From assembly GCA_036023115.1 (NCBI GenBank), contig JAYKKT010000061.1, positions 11,715,501 through 11,779,500 on the forward strand: DNA of 64,000 nucleotides. Reading direction: 5' to 3'. Under the pieces are notes generated by a model, which did not search any database, was not told the DNA's origin, and was given only the letters and a program-made list of their open reading frames with translations. How positions within the stretch are numbered: position 1 is the stretch's first letter; the number at the start of each line of letters is the position of its first letter. The stretch comes from Brasenia schreberi (Eukaryota > Streptophyta > Magnoliopsida > Nymphaeales > Cabombaceae). Positions 48,150 to 57,109 of this stretch are shown here, in pieces. A program made the translations under genes and the position numbers.

Positions 48150-48327
48150 AAAGAAAGCATGTTACGAGCAGAGGAAGAAGACTAAGCAACCATTGTCTAG
48201 ACTCAAGAAAGTTTGATGAAAGGAGTTGTAATTAGATTGAATTGTAAATGAAGATCAAGAAGAAACGGATTACAAATTGTGTTGTTTAAATGAATCATAA
48301 GAAGTGTAGATTTATGGTGCCAAGGAA
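48150..48327 (-). pseudogene. Captured ENOD93 promoter, 5'UTR and start of exon 1
   Basis: Read on the minus strand: CCATAAATCTACACTTC (decayed TATA context), 5'UTR, then ATG at 48193-48191 followed by codons matching ENOD93-1 (TCTTCTTCCTCTGCTCGTA), ending at CATGCTTTCTT near 48150. It is about 95 percent identical to 49922-50080, the promoter of the disrupted gene, but keeps the 28 bp around the start codon that the latter has lost. The fourth codon is TAG instead of CAG, so no ENOD93 peptide is made. It lies inside the LTR element, between the RTE endonuclease and the kinase fragment. Confidence 0.85.
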
Positions 48328-48369
48328 TAACTAAAAGTTGATGTTGGGTGGTTAAGCTTTTTCCTGGAA

Positions 48370-48960
48370 TTACCTAACAATCTTTACAACACGCTCTATC
48401 TTTTTCCCTACAAATAAAGTAATCAATTTGTGTTTGTGATAAGCCACTCTAATTAAATATTCATCTAGTTTTTTGAAGATTGTATTGACTATAAAGAGAT
48501 CAAATGCCATAGCAAAGTTTAAAATCTCCCTACCTTCCTCGTTTATATCCCCAAAACCAAAGTTTCCATGATTCCCTTGATATCCTAATGCCTCTTTACC
48601 GACATGTGCATTTAAATCTCCTTCTAAACAAATCATCTCCCTTTGTGGAATCTTTTGAAACACCTTATCTAACTCTTCCCAAAAAATTGTCTTTATACTA
48701 TCTTCTAGTCCTATTTGGGGTGCGTAAGTATAAACTATATTCAAAACCTCTGCTCTTAACACTAATTTCAACGTCATGATACAGTCACCATATCGTTGTA
48801 TGTCTACTACACTCTCCTTAAAATCTTTATTTATGATAATACCAATTCTGTTTCGAGCCTTTTCTTTACCTGAGTACCATAATTTAAAATTTGTATCCTC
48901 TAACTCCTTTGCTTTTTCTCCAACCCATTTTGTATCTTGTAAACTTGTCAGAGAACATTC
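48370..48960 (-). mobile_element. RTE-type LINE endonuclease fragment
   Basis: Minus strand, continuous from about 48960 (TKWVGEKAKELE, LWYSGKEKARNRIGIIINKD) through 48777-48370 (LNIVYTYAPQIGLEDSIK, FWEELDKVFQKIPQREMICL, EGDLNAHVG, FAMAFDLFIVNTIFKK). This is the exonuclease-endonuclease-phosphatase domain of plant RTE LINEs, which nicks the target. The GDLNAHVG motif is present. In the C-terminal part the usual SQIDFIL catalytic segment is degraded to HKLITLFVG, so it would not be active. It is an isolated piece without reverse transcriptase, inside the LTR element. Confidence 0.88.
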
Positions 48961-48972
48961 AATACAATATTT

Positions 48973-49166
48973 GTGTCTTCATCACTTCCCACAGCAACTT
49001 CATTGGGCATGTCGTCATCGTCCCATGGTGTAGCGTCAAAGTCCTCCATATCTTCCAGTTCATCTATATCAGCCTCAACGTATTCCACTTCCTCTTTATC
49101 CGCATCTTCTTCATCATCAACATTATTCGTAGCTTGTAATTCTTCCATTTTAAGAACCTTCTCATT
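48973..49166 (-). pseudogene. Acidic reading-frame fragment, copy 2
   Basis: Minus strand: MEELQATNNVDDEEDADKEE, then VEYVEADIDELEDMEDFDAT and DDDDMPNEVAVGSDEDT. Tandem duplicate of 49167-49360, about 93 percent identical. Extremely rich in Asp and Glu, like the acidic linkers of nuclear or plastid-nucleoid proteins. The parent gene was not recognised. The serine-rich plus-strand frame here is only its antisense. Confidence 0.6.
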
Positions 49167-49470
49167 GTGTCTTCATCACTTCCCACAGCAACTTCATCGG
49201 GCATGTCGTCATCGTCCTATGGTGTAGCGTCAGAGTCCTCCATATCTTCCAGTTCATCTATATTAGCCTCAACGTATTCTACTTCTTCTTTATCCGCATC
49301 TTCTTCATCATCAACATCATCCGTAGCTTATAATTCTTCCATTTCAAGAACCTTCTCATATTCTTTGACAGGGTAATCGTATATGTCACCATATGTTTCA
49401 CTCTTGATTCGTTGTAGCATTAGAAGCTTGTCTAGAAATATGAGATAAATGACACTAGCAAATAATGGAG
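49167..49470 (-). pseudogene. Acidic reading-frame fragment, copy 1 with upstream exon-like part
   Basis: Minus strand from about 49440: FLDKLLMLQRIKSETYGDIY, DYPVKEYEKVLEMEEL, then the acidic block ATDDVDDEEDADKEEVEYVE and on to VAVGSDEDT, with stops replacing Q and W codons. The first part reads like ordinary soluble protein and not like gag. It is probably a captured host gene piece; the parent protein is unknown to me. Confidence 0.6.
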
Positions 49471-49530
49471 GAACTAACTTTAATTGCCTGAAGGACCTAA
49501 CTTTAATTGCCTCTTATGTTCTTCATGCAA

Positions 49531-49859
49531 TCCTGAAATTCAGAGTAGCATCGCAGAAGATTAAAACATGAAATATGATTAATATTAAGGAGGAAAATAT
49601 GAAAGATTGAAGGAAAGGGGCGGACCTCCAATGGAGGCCCCCCTCCTCTTTCTCTCTCTTTCTTACACACAACCTCAAACACTAATACAACCTATCAATC
49701 CTTATATAAAGAGTTGTAAAACGAAAATTGACCAAAATACTACTTGTACAAAAAATTATCAAAATGCCCCTAATATTTCAGACAAGTACAATAATTCCTA
49801 AAAACATCAGAAATTATAAAACTAATACAAAGATCACTAGATAAGCATATTCTTCAACA
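49531..49859 (-). repeat. 5' LTR of the 3.2-kb element
   Basis: 329 bp. Plus-strand termini TCCTGAAATT (altered from TGTTGAAATT) and CTTCAACA. The 5' LTR retains the canonical TGTTGAAG start on the minus strand but has lost the canonical end. Confidence 0.88.
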
Positions 49860-49864
49860 TATAG
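49860..49864. repeat. Target-site duplication TATAG (right)
   Basis: Second copy of TATAG, matching 46609-46613. Confidence 0.88.
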
Positions 49865-50054
49865 TAGGTGGTAGAAGACAACTTTTGATCAAGATGAGCT
49901 AAGTTGTTTGTCTCCAGTGGCGAAGAAAGCATGTTACTTGTCTAGACTCAAGAAAGTTTGATGAAAGGAGCTATAATTAGATTGAATTGTAAATGAAGAT
50001 CAAGAAGGAACGGATTACAAATTGTGTTGCTTAAATGAATCATAAGAAGTGTAG

Positions 50055-50061
50055 ATTTATA
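50055..50061 (-). promoter_or_regulatory. TATA box of ENOD93 copy 3
   Basis: TATAAAT in CACTATAAATCTACAC on the minus strand, 123 bp before the surviving in-frame ATG at 49932. Confidence 0.65.
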
Positions 50062-50080
50062 GTGCCAAGCAGAATAGCAA

Positions 50081-51735
50081 GCGTCCTTGATTCTGGAGGC
50101 AGGTGGATAAAAAACACACAGCCAACGGTTTTCTTCTCCTCCCCCTTGCTGCTGGTAATGGCTTTCGGTGGTCAGGTAAATATAGAACTTTAAGAAATTA
50201 TTATATTCAGAACAAGAATTCGTAGGAATTAAAAAGAATAAATTAAGGAACGTACCTACTGTTTTGCTCTGTGTACGAGAGAAGGAGAGCACCAAACATT
50301 GCGGAGTTCGTGACATCTTTTGTCCTTTATGGTGAGCTAGACGATGACAATTTTGCCGGTTTCTCTGTTGCATGATTACTTCGATAAATTTTTCAATGGA
50401 AAACTGACAGGCGCAGCGAGACCCGTGATGCAGATCGCTTTGACCAAGATCTAGTACATCCTTATATCAAAGCCTTTTTATTATAGCCCCTCCCTTTCTT
50501 ACTAATTCTATGTAAGTTGATTCATGCTTAAAATGTCTCCGTGCCGTGCTATTCAATATGTAACATAGTGCCTTTTGGTGCTATTCAAGTGTGCACAAAC
50601 TTAGACTTTTGTAATCATCTTGGGTTTCCGTATCAGGTGTTATATTATAAGCAATTCCTTTTTAACTTAATTTATCTGTTCTTTTCTTAACTCTCACATT
50701 AGATTTAGTCTTTTTGACTCCTCGCTATGAGTAAATAAAGTAGCAAAGGCCTCCAGTCATGTGACAACTTTTCCTGGAAAGAAATGTCCAAATCTTATTG
50801 AAAAATATATACCACAATTATAACATTTTCTTAAAGAAAGAATACTAGGTTAATACTAAGTGGATCTTGTTCCAAAACTTCAACTCAAGATTAGGTACAA
50901 AATACTCCTAGATTAATTCTTTATTAGAATCTATAGAAATTGAAGGAGATCCGCTATTCTAAGAATATAAGTAGAAACATATACATGTGTATACGTGTAT
51001 GTATGTGTATGTATACACTTTTGGAAACATAATACCCCAGCAGCCATACTTTGTAATTTAAATGTATACCACGTTTTAATGTTCTTGGCAGTACAATCGG
51101 TCATGTTATTCGAACAAAATTAAATTCTTAACTATATGGATTCATATTCATACGGTTGGGCTAGCGCCCCCACATTCTTTTGATAAGGTGTCAATAGCCT
51201 TTACACATGAAAATTTTATGACAATGTAAAATAATATTAATTTATGTAATGCAATAGGGAATAGTAACGTTTAAAAGGCAAAAGCAAATTTATTGGGTAG
51301 TATTCTGTTAATAATGCAATATAACCAAACCAAATGACATTTTCATAAATGTCTAATTTTGGATTGGATTATTCCAACCCCTTTCAAAACGTGGTTACTC
51401 TTGATTATATTCTTGAATGTTCTTCAAAATATAATTAAAAAGAAAATCCTGATGTTTCTCAAATCACGCTAAACTTTCACAGACCCAGTCATAAATGGAG
51501 TGCCAAACATATCTAATTGAGCTACCAAGTGAGGCAACTTTGCTAGTGGTGATCAAGGTATTATTGAACATACTTGGTTAGATGAGCTCACTGAACGATA
51601 TCAAGGACCTCTTATGCACACCCGGACCAGTTCTAATCACCGGGTCCTGTTTGAGTTCAAAGTGAACCTAGACGAGTGGGACGTAATGGACCGTGGAAAC
51701 AATGAAGTTTGCTTACTACAACAGGTGGACTAATT
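50081..51735. other. ENOD93 copy 3 upstream region and spacer
   Basis: 50230-50420 resembles, on the minus strand, both the ENOD93-1 upstream region and the 35.3-35.9 kb hairpin repeats (CTGTCAGTTTTC, GGTGCTCTCC and GAGCAAAAC phrases). From 50430 on the sequence is AT-rich with a GTATGTGTATGTAT-type stretch at 50980-51015. No gene recognised. Confidence 0.45.
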
Positions 51736-51737
51736 GT

Positions 51738-52180
51738 GTTTAAGGCATTTCGACATTAGTTAGGTTAAATTTTCGTGTCCAGTAATATGCATTTAACATG
51801 TTCATTTTCTAGGAATTCTGCTCATTCCCTAGGAATTCTGGAGTAATTATTGGATCCACTCATTCTCTAGGAATTCTATAGTAACTGTTGCATTTTTTTC
51901 ATTCTCTAGAAATTCTGCAATAAATGTTTTGGCCCAACTAAGAGGGATGTTTTGAGTATAAATAGGATGAGGCCTAAGTAATATGCAATCTATTGTTTTC
52001 TCATTTTGTCCTCTTCTCACTCTTTTCCCCCATCCAGGGTGGTGAGTATACGGGCCTTATCACCCTCTTCAGGTGTGGTGGCCTAAGTTGTGTGTAAGGA
52101 AATTAGTGCACGTGTGAGCAAGCTTGGGACAGCAAGACTAACCTTTGTCTCATAGGATCCTATGAACTCGAGATTTACAT
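51738..52180 (+). repeat. Putative 5' LTR of gypsy element 2
   Basis: Lies just before the primer-binding site at 52186. It contains four copies of an 18-bp repeat (CATTCTCTAGGAATTCTG and variants). The left boundary is uncertain because the partner LTR was not found. Confidence 0.45.
51803..51917 (+). repeat. Four spaced copies of CATTCTCTAGGAATTCTG
   Basis: Copies at 51803-51820, 51823-51840, 51861-51878 and 51900-51917 with one to three changes each. Repeats of this kind upstream of a transcription start are common in LTR enhancers. Two spacers share GTAAT or GTAACTGTTG-type sequence. Confidence 0.75.
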
Positions 52181-52185
52181 TATAT

Positions 52186-52201
52186 TGGTGCTTTCGTTGA
52201 G
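52186..52201 (+). other. Primer-binding site of gypsy element 2
   Basis: TGGTGCTTTCGTTGAG, the phrase that commonly follows the 5' LTR in a group of plant gypsy elements. A gag start ATG follows at 52211. Confidence 0.6.
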
Positions 52202-52210
52202 ATTAAGGGG

Positions 52211-55200
52211 ATGGCATATAAGAACTTCGTTCCAACACCAGTATCGCGTGGATTATGAATGGAACAAGCCCAGATCATGGCGTTTAAACGAGGCTACGAG
52301 GATTTCAAAGCACAGGTAGTGCAGCTCACTCACTCCATTGACAACTTGCTGTGACACCAAGCAACTCCTTCTACCCATTCCCATCACAGTGAACCTGAAG
52401 AAGAAATGAATCATTCTAACCCAGGTTCTGCATTTAGGAATCCTCGTGATGCATGACCTAAATGGCATGAAGGTAACAATGAGATTCGCATTAAAATTCT
52501 AGTTTTAGTTGGGTCTAGAAGGTTGATAAGATTTTTTAGTACTATTAGTACTCGGAAGAAATGAAGTGTTGGTTAGTTGCATTAGAGTTTTCTGATTATT
52601 CTAACCAATGGTGGGAAAAGCTTCCAGATCAATGACAAAGAAAAAGAGAAGGGGATGTCATGAGCTAGGGACTGATGAAAAGGCTCATGCAGAGACGATT
52701 TGTTCCTAATTACTACTGATAGAAGTTATACCTATGCTTACAACATTTGCTCCAAGGGGGGTCGAACATGGAAGATTATGTGAAGGACTTTGAGATGTTG
52801 ATGTTACATTGTGAAATCCAAGAACCTAGGGAATAGACCATTTCTCATTTTCTTGAAGAACTGAATAAAGAAATTACCGATGTGGTGTAGCTACTATCCT
52901 ATACTCTCATAGAAGATGTCATCAACCTAGCAATCAAGGTGGAGAGCCAATGCAAACGGGTCTCTTTTGGATACTCTACACTAAGACCAAACCAATAAAG
53001 AACCAACACTCATGCCACTAGCTCCACCAAAGATCAAAAAAACCTATCATATCCTCGCTTGGAGAATTTGGTAGCAAAGAAAAGGAGCCCACTAAAACAC
53101 TGCGATCAAGGACTCGAAGAGACATCAAATGCTTCAAGTTCCTTGGTCATGGGCACATCACATCCCAAGGCCCGAACAAACGGGTAACGGTGATTCATGA
53201 TCCTCACGACATCCTTGAAAGTGAAGATGAAGTCCCAGCATGAGATTATGTTGTTGAACACATTGAATACGTTGATGAAGGAGATTTACTTGTCATCTGC
53301 CGTTCACTAAATTTCCAAGAATCACCTGAATCGGGATAGCGAGAAGCCATCTTTCATTCACAATGCACTATCTTCAACAAAATGTGCTCTTTTATTATCG
53401 ATGGTGGCAGCTGCACCAACATGGCTTTAAAGAATATAGTAAAGAAATTAAAGTTACTCACATATGCTCATCTTCACCCTTATAAATTATAGTAGTTGAA
53501 CGATCAAGGTGAAGTGGCAGTGCAACATCAAGTTACCATTCTATTTTCAATTGGAAAAGCACATCATGATTCTGTTACTTGCACCAATGAGTGCAGGTCA
53601 CCTGCTATTGGGATGACTATAGCAGTTTGATCAACATGTTATCCATGATGGTTACAAGAATACCTACTCATTCTTAAAAGATGAGAAGAAGATAATGTTG
53701 GCTCCTCTACCCCATCTGTTCCTAATCCAATAAGGTCCTACCAAAAAAACTAGTGATAAAGAGAACCAAATTCTCACCAAGAGAGGAGTAGATCATGCAT
53801 TCACTCTCATTGGATATGCCTACTTAGTCATTTCCAAGGAAGTGACAGCAAACCATCCAACACCCAAACTACCCTAACTCACGTCATTATTAGAAGAATT
53901 TGCTGATATTTTTTCTGAATAACTTCCTAGTGGATTGCCTCCTATACGAGGCATTGAGCATCAAATAGACTTATAGCCCAGTGCCACTCTTCCTAACAAG
54001 CTAGCCTACAGGTACCACCCCAATGAAGGCAGGGAGCTGCAAAGGCAAGTAGAGGAGCTGATTCGCAAGGGGTATGTGTGTGAGTCCATGAGCCCATGCA
54101 TGGTCCTACTAGTACCAAAGAAAGATGGGTCCATGCGAATGTGATGGATAGTTGCGCCAACAATAAGATAAACGTTTGATATCATTATACCATTCCACGG
54201 CTAGATGATATGCTGGACGAACTCTGTGGGTCCAAAATCTTTTCAAAAATTGATTTAAAGAGAGTGGATACCACCAAGTTCGAATCAAGGATGGAGACGA
54301 ATGAAAGACATCCTTCATACAAAGCTAGGTCTGTTCGAATGACTTGTCATGCCATTTGGACTCACTAATGCACCCAACACCTTTATGTATCTCATGAATC
54401 ATGTGTTGCGAGACTTTATTGGTCAGTTTGTTGACGTGTATTTCGACGACATTCTCATTTATAGTAAGGAGCTAAATGAGCATTTTTTGCACCTTAAAAG
54501 AGTAATGATAGTCTTGCGGCATCATAAGCTTTTCAAAAACCTTAAGAAGTGTTACTTTTGTCAGTTCCAAGTTCAATTTCTTGTCTACATTGTCTCTGAG
54601 CACGGAGTTAAGGTTGACCTAGAAAAAGTCAATGCAATCCAAGAATGGCCAGTTCTGACCAACGCATCGAATGTTTGCAGCTTCCATGGCTTGGCCTCCT
54701 TTTATCATCCTTTTGTTAAGAATTTTAGTAGTGTGGTAGCCCCCTTAACTGATTGCATCATGCAAAAACAAGCATTCCAGTGGACCACAACTTGCCAACG
54801 GAGCTTTGAAAAGATCAAGGCAAGACTGTACACTGCACCAATTCTTACACTACTTGACTTCAATAAGACCTTTGAAGTTGAGTGTGATGCATCTGGAGTT
54901 GGAATCGGGGCATTACTAATGTAAGAACAACTGGTGATTACCTATTTCAGTGAAAAGTTGAGAGGACCCAGTCTGCACTACTCAACTTATGAAAAGAGTT
55001 TTATGCCTTGATTCGGCCTTACAAACTTGGCAACACTATTTACTGTCAAAGGAGTTCGTGATAGCTCAAGTATCTCAATAGTTGGGGTAAGTTGAACAAG
55101 CGCCATGCCAAGTGGGCTTTAGTCTTTTTTCATGTCAAGTAGATTTTGTATAATACAAGAATCGTCTTACTATAATACAAAATGCCAAAGGCTTTATATC
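52211..55200 (+). mobile_element. Decayed Ty3-gypsy retrotransposon gag-pol
   Basis: Plus-strand order: gag from 52211; zinc-knuckle region near 53100-53170 (CFKFLGHGHITSQGPN, two cysteines of CCHC lost); aspartic protease (about 53395-53430: FIIDGGSCTNMA, with DGGS in place of DSGA/T); reverse transcriptase (54349-54924: [31 protein letters not shown] with FDD at the catalytic site, and [16 protein letters not shown]) and the RT-RNase H boundary ([16 protein letters not shown]). RNase H continues in broken frames (VTYFSEKLRGPSLHYSTYEK). Integrase is not found; it is either deleted or beyond recognition after 55200. Many stops and frameshifts make it dead. Confidence 0.9.
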
Positions 55201-57100
55201 AAGGGATCATTTAATCATTAAACTTATCCTCACGAGTGCAAGTCAATTGGGAGTTACCAAATTCCATGTTGTTGACATATGTGGAATTCTTTCCATTTGT
55301 TTAGTTAAAAATCTCTGCATGTCACATTTACTAAGAAAGTGTAGTTGATGTATGTTGATTAGTATACTGTTTGAATATTCGTGATTTAAAGATACAAACC
55401 ATACTTCTATAGATATCTACTTGTTGGAATATGTTGACGCTAAAGGTAAACTAGATCTACATGTGTATTTGTGTGAAAGCACGTGTTTATTCTTCTAATG
55501 TCTAACTATGAGTTGGTAATATGTTCGTATTTTCATAGTGCGAATGGAAGAGTCTGATTACTTGCTAGATAAAGGTTGGACGTATAGACCATAAGATCTA
55601 GCTGACCTCGTATCAAGCAAGAGTGGGTCTTTGTTCAATTTACAGGAAACAATGTTGTTGAGGGTGATAATGAAAAATTCTTATATCTATGTATGAGATG
55701 TGAAAATAAAAACTCTTTTAGTCTGCAAGTGAAGATGCACCTTCATAATGGATTTACTCAAAAATACACTGTATGGCACTTTCATGGTGAGCCTTGTATA
55801 GCTAGAAAATGTTTTAGGGTGAGGTGGATAATCTTTAATTACATCGATATTGAGATATGGTTGTGATGGGCTTAAATTATAGATCACGGTTGTACAGAGA
55901 GCAATAGCTCACCTAGCTAAGGGGTAGTCTCACGCATTGAAGGTAATGAGTTCGATATATTTATAAAAGAGCATACAGTAGGCTTTGCCTTTTCCCATTG
56001 AAAGTTATTGATATATACTTTCAAGAACTTTAGAGCAAATGCATTACTCTTCTTTAGTTTTTTAAATATCTCTCTAATTTTAAGTATTATTTCTATTTTA
56101 ATTTTAAAGGATGGGAGAGCCGAGTGGATCAAGAGGGGGGTGAGTATCATATTTAAACACCGAGGTAATAACCTAATTTATCTATCTTTGCTCATTTATT
56201 ATAATAAAAACTTTTCTGATACATGATAATTTTTATTTATGTATATAGCTAAAGGAAATGAACCATGTGATAGAAGAAGCAAAGTCAACCATGGATAGCT
56301 AAAGAAGTTTTTAGGATTTAGTAGGAGCAATGCAGTCAACAATGGGCAAATAAAGAAATTTTTAGGATTTCTTTTATAGTGATTGTTCATGGACGGCCAA
56401 CTTTTAAAGGTTCTTTTTATATTTCATGCATAGTATATTGTTTTGTAGAACTTTAACGCTCTACTAGATGCATAATTACATATAGTTCATAGATTTTGTG
56501 TTGCTCTATTAGATACATAATTTTATATCGTGAATAGATTATTTTGCTAATTGATTATAACTATTGTAAGTGTGGATGAATGAAAGGGGGCTGTTCCAAC
56601 TGTTTCTAACGATTGGAAAAAGTTGCAATCGAAATCAGGTTTGGCTTATTCTAATTATTCCCAAGAATTGGAAAAAAAGGATCAACCGTTAAAATAATAC
56701 CCTTTTTTCAACCCTGCTGATTGCTACTTTTCTTTAAGAGATGTTTTTGGACTGTCTTAGGACGAAGCACACCTTTGAAAGTATTTAGACTCTTGGATAA
56801 GATTATCAACTTTTTTATACAATTTTCTAACCGTTTAAACAATCGAAATTTGTTCTTTCAACTCTGGTCAACGGTTGAAAATCATCATCTTTCCACAATC
56901 GCAAATTGTCCGATTTCCACCGGCAAGGTCTTTCAATTTGCATTGAAGACTCGTCAACCTTCTCCACCGGCAAGGTCTTTCAATTTGCATCGAAGACTAG
57001 TCAACCCTCTTCATCGAATGCAAAGTCTGGGATCTGGTAATCCCTGTACACTGGTTCCTTATTGTTGTTCAACTAAGCATCGGTGAGTTGATTGGGGAAG
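55201..57100. other. Spacer between gypsy element 2 and the L1 LINE
   Basis: AT-rich, short frames only. A roughly 35-bp phrase ending TTTTTAGGATTT recurs at about 56305-56320 and 56355-56370. At 56930-57000 a CACCGGCAAGGTCTTTCAAT phrase is directly repeated (56920-56940 and 56966-56986). Confidence 0.4.
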
Positions 57101-57109
57101 AACAATTTC

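Larger units (their letters stand above)
46614..49859 (-). mobile_element. 3.2-kb non-autonomous LTR retrotransposon carrying gene fragments
   Basis: LTRs at 46614-46941 and 49531-49859 are about 92-93 percent identical by eye. On the minus strand they start TGTTGAAG and end TTTCAACA and contain a TTATATAAGG promoter motif. A polypurine tract (AAGGGGGGT on the minus strand) adjoins the left LTR, which is thus the 3' LTR. No gag, protease, integrase or reverse transcriptase of its own is visible in the 2.6-kb interior, and no primer-binding site is legible next to the 5' LTR, whose terminal bases are altered to CAGGA. The interior is a patchwork of foreign pieces: acidic frame duplicate, RTE endonuclease, ENOD93 5' end, DYRK kinase fragment and a short-repeat region. 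It must have used proteins of another element, probably copia-like judging from the LTR and polypurine tract. Confidence 0.88.
45803..50080 (-). pseudogene. ENOD93 copy 3, disrupted by a 3.2-kb LTR element
   Basis: Minus-strand exons 2 (46387-46326), 3 (46230-46155) and 4 (45888-45803) are open, have correct GT-AG sites and the same phases as copies 1 and 2, and end FKQVQS. One unusual change is VGDK for VADK. Exon 1 survives only as 49932-49876 (SSPLETNNLAHLDQKLS). The usual first start codon is lost in a 28-bp deletion relative to the captured copy at 48.2 kb, and the last seven codons plus the splice donor are deleted. The LTR element 46614-49859 sits directly after that remnant, in what was the start of intron 1. 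TATA box and 5'UTR at 50061-49933 are well preserved and resemble ENOD93-1. No normal product is possible. Confidence 0.88.

Noticed and set aside
48973..49376. Serine-rich plus-strand open frames
   Set aside because: They are the antisense of the Asp/Glu-rich minus-strand frame (GAT/GAA codons read as serine and phenylalanine codons on the other strand) and have no independent support.
50090..50373. 141-residue minus-strand frame upstream of ENOD93 copy 3
   Set aside because: It covers the promoter and 5'UTR of ENOD93 copy 3 and is not kept in the ENOD93-1 upstream region, so it is more likely a chance frame.
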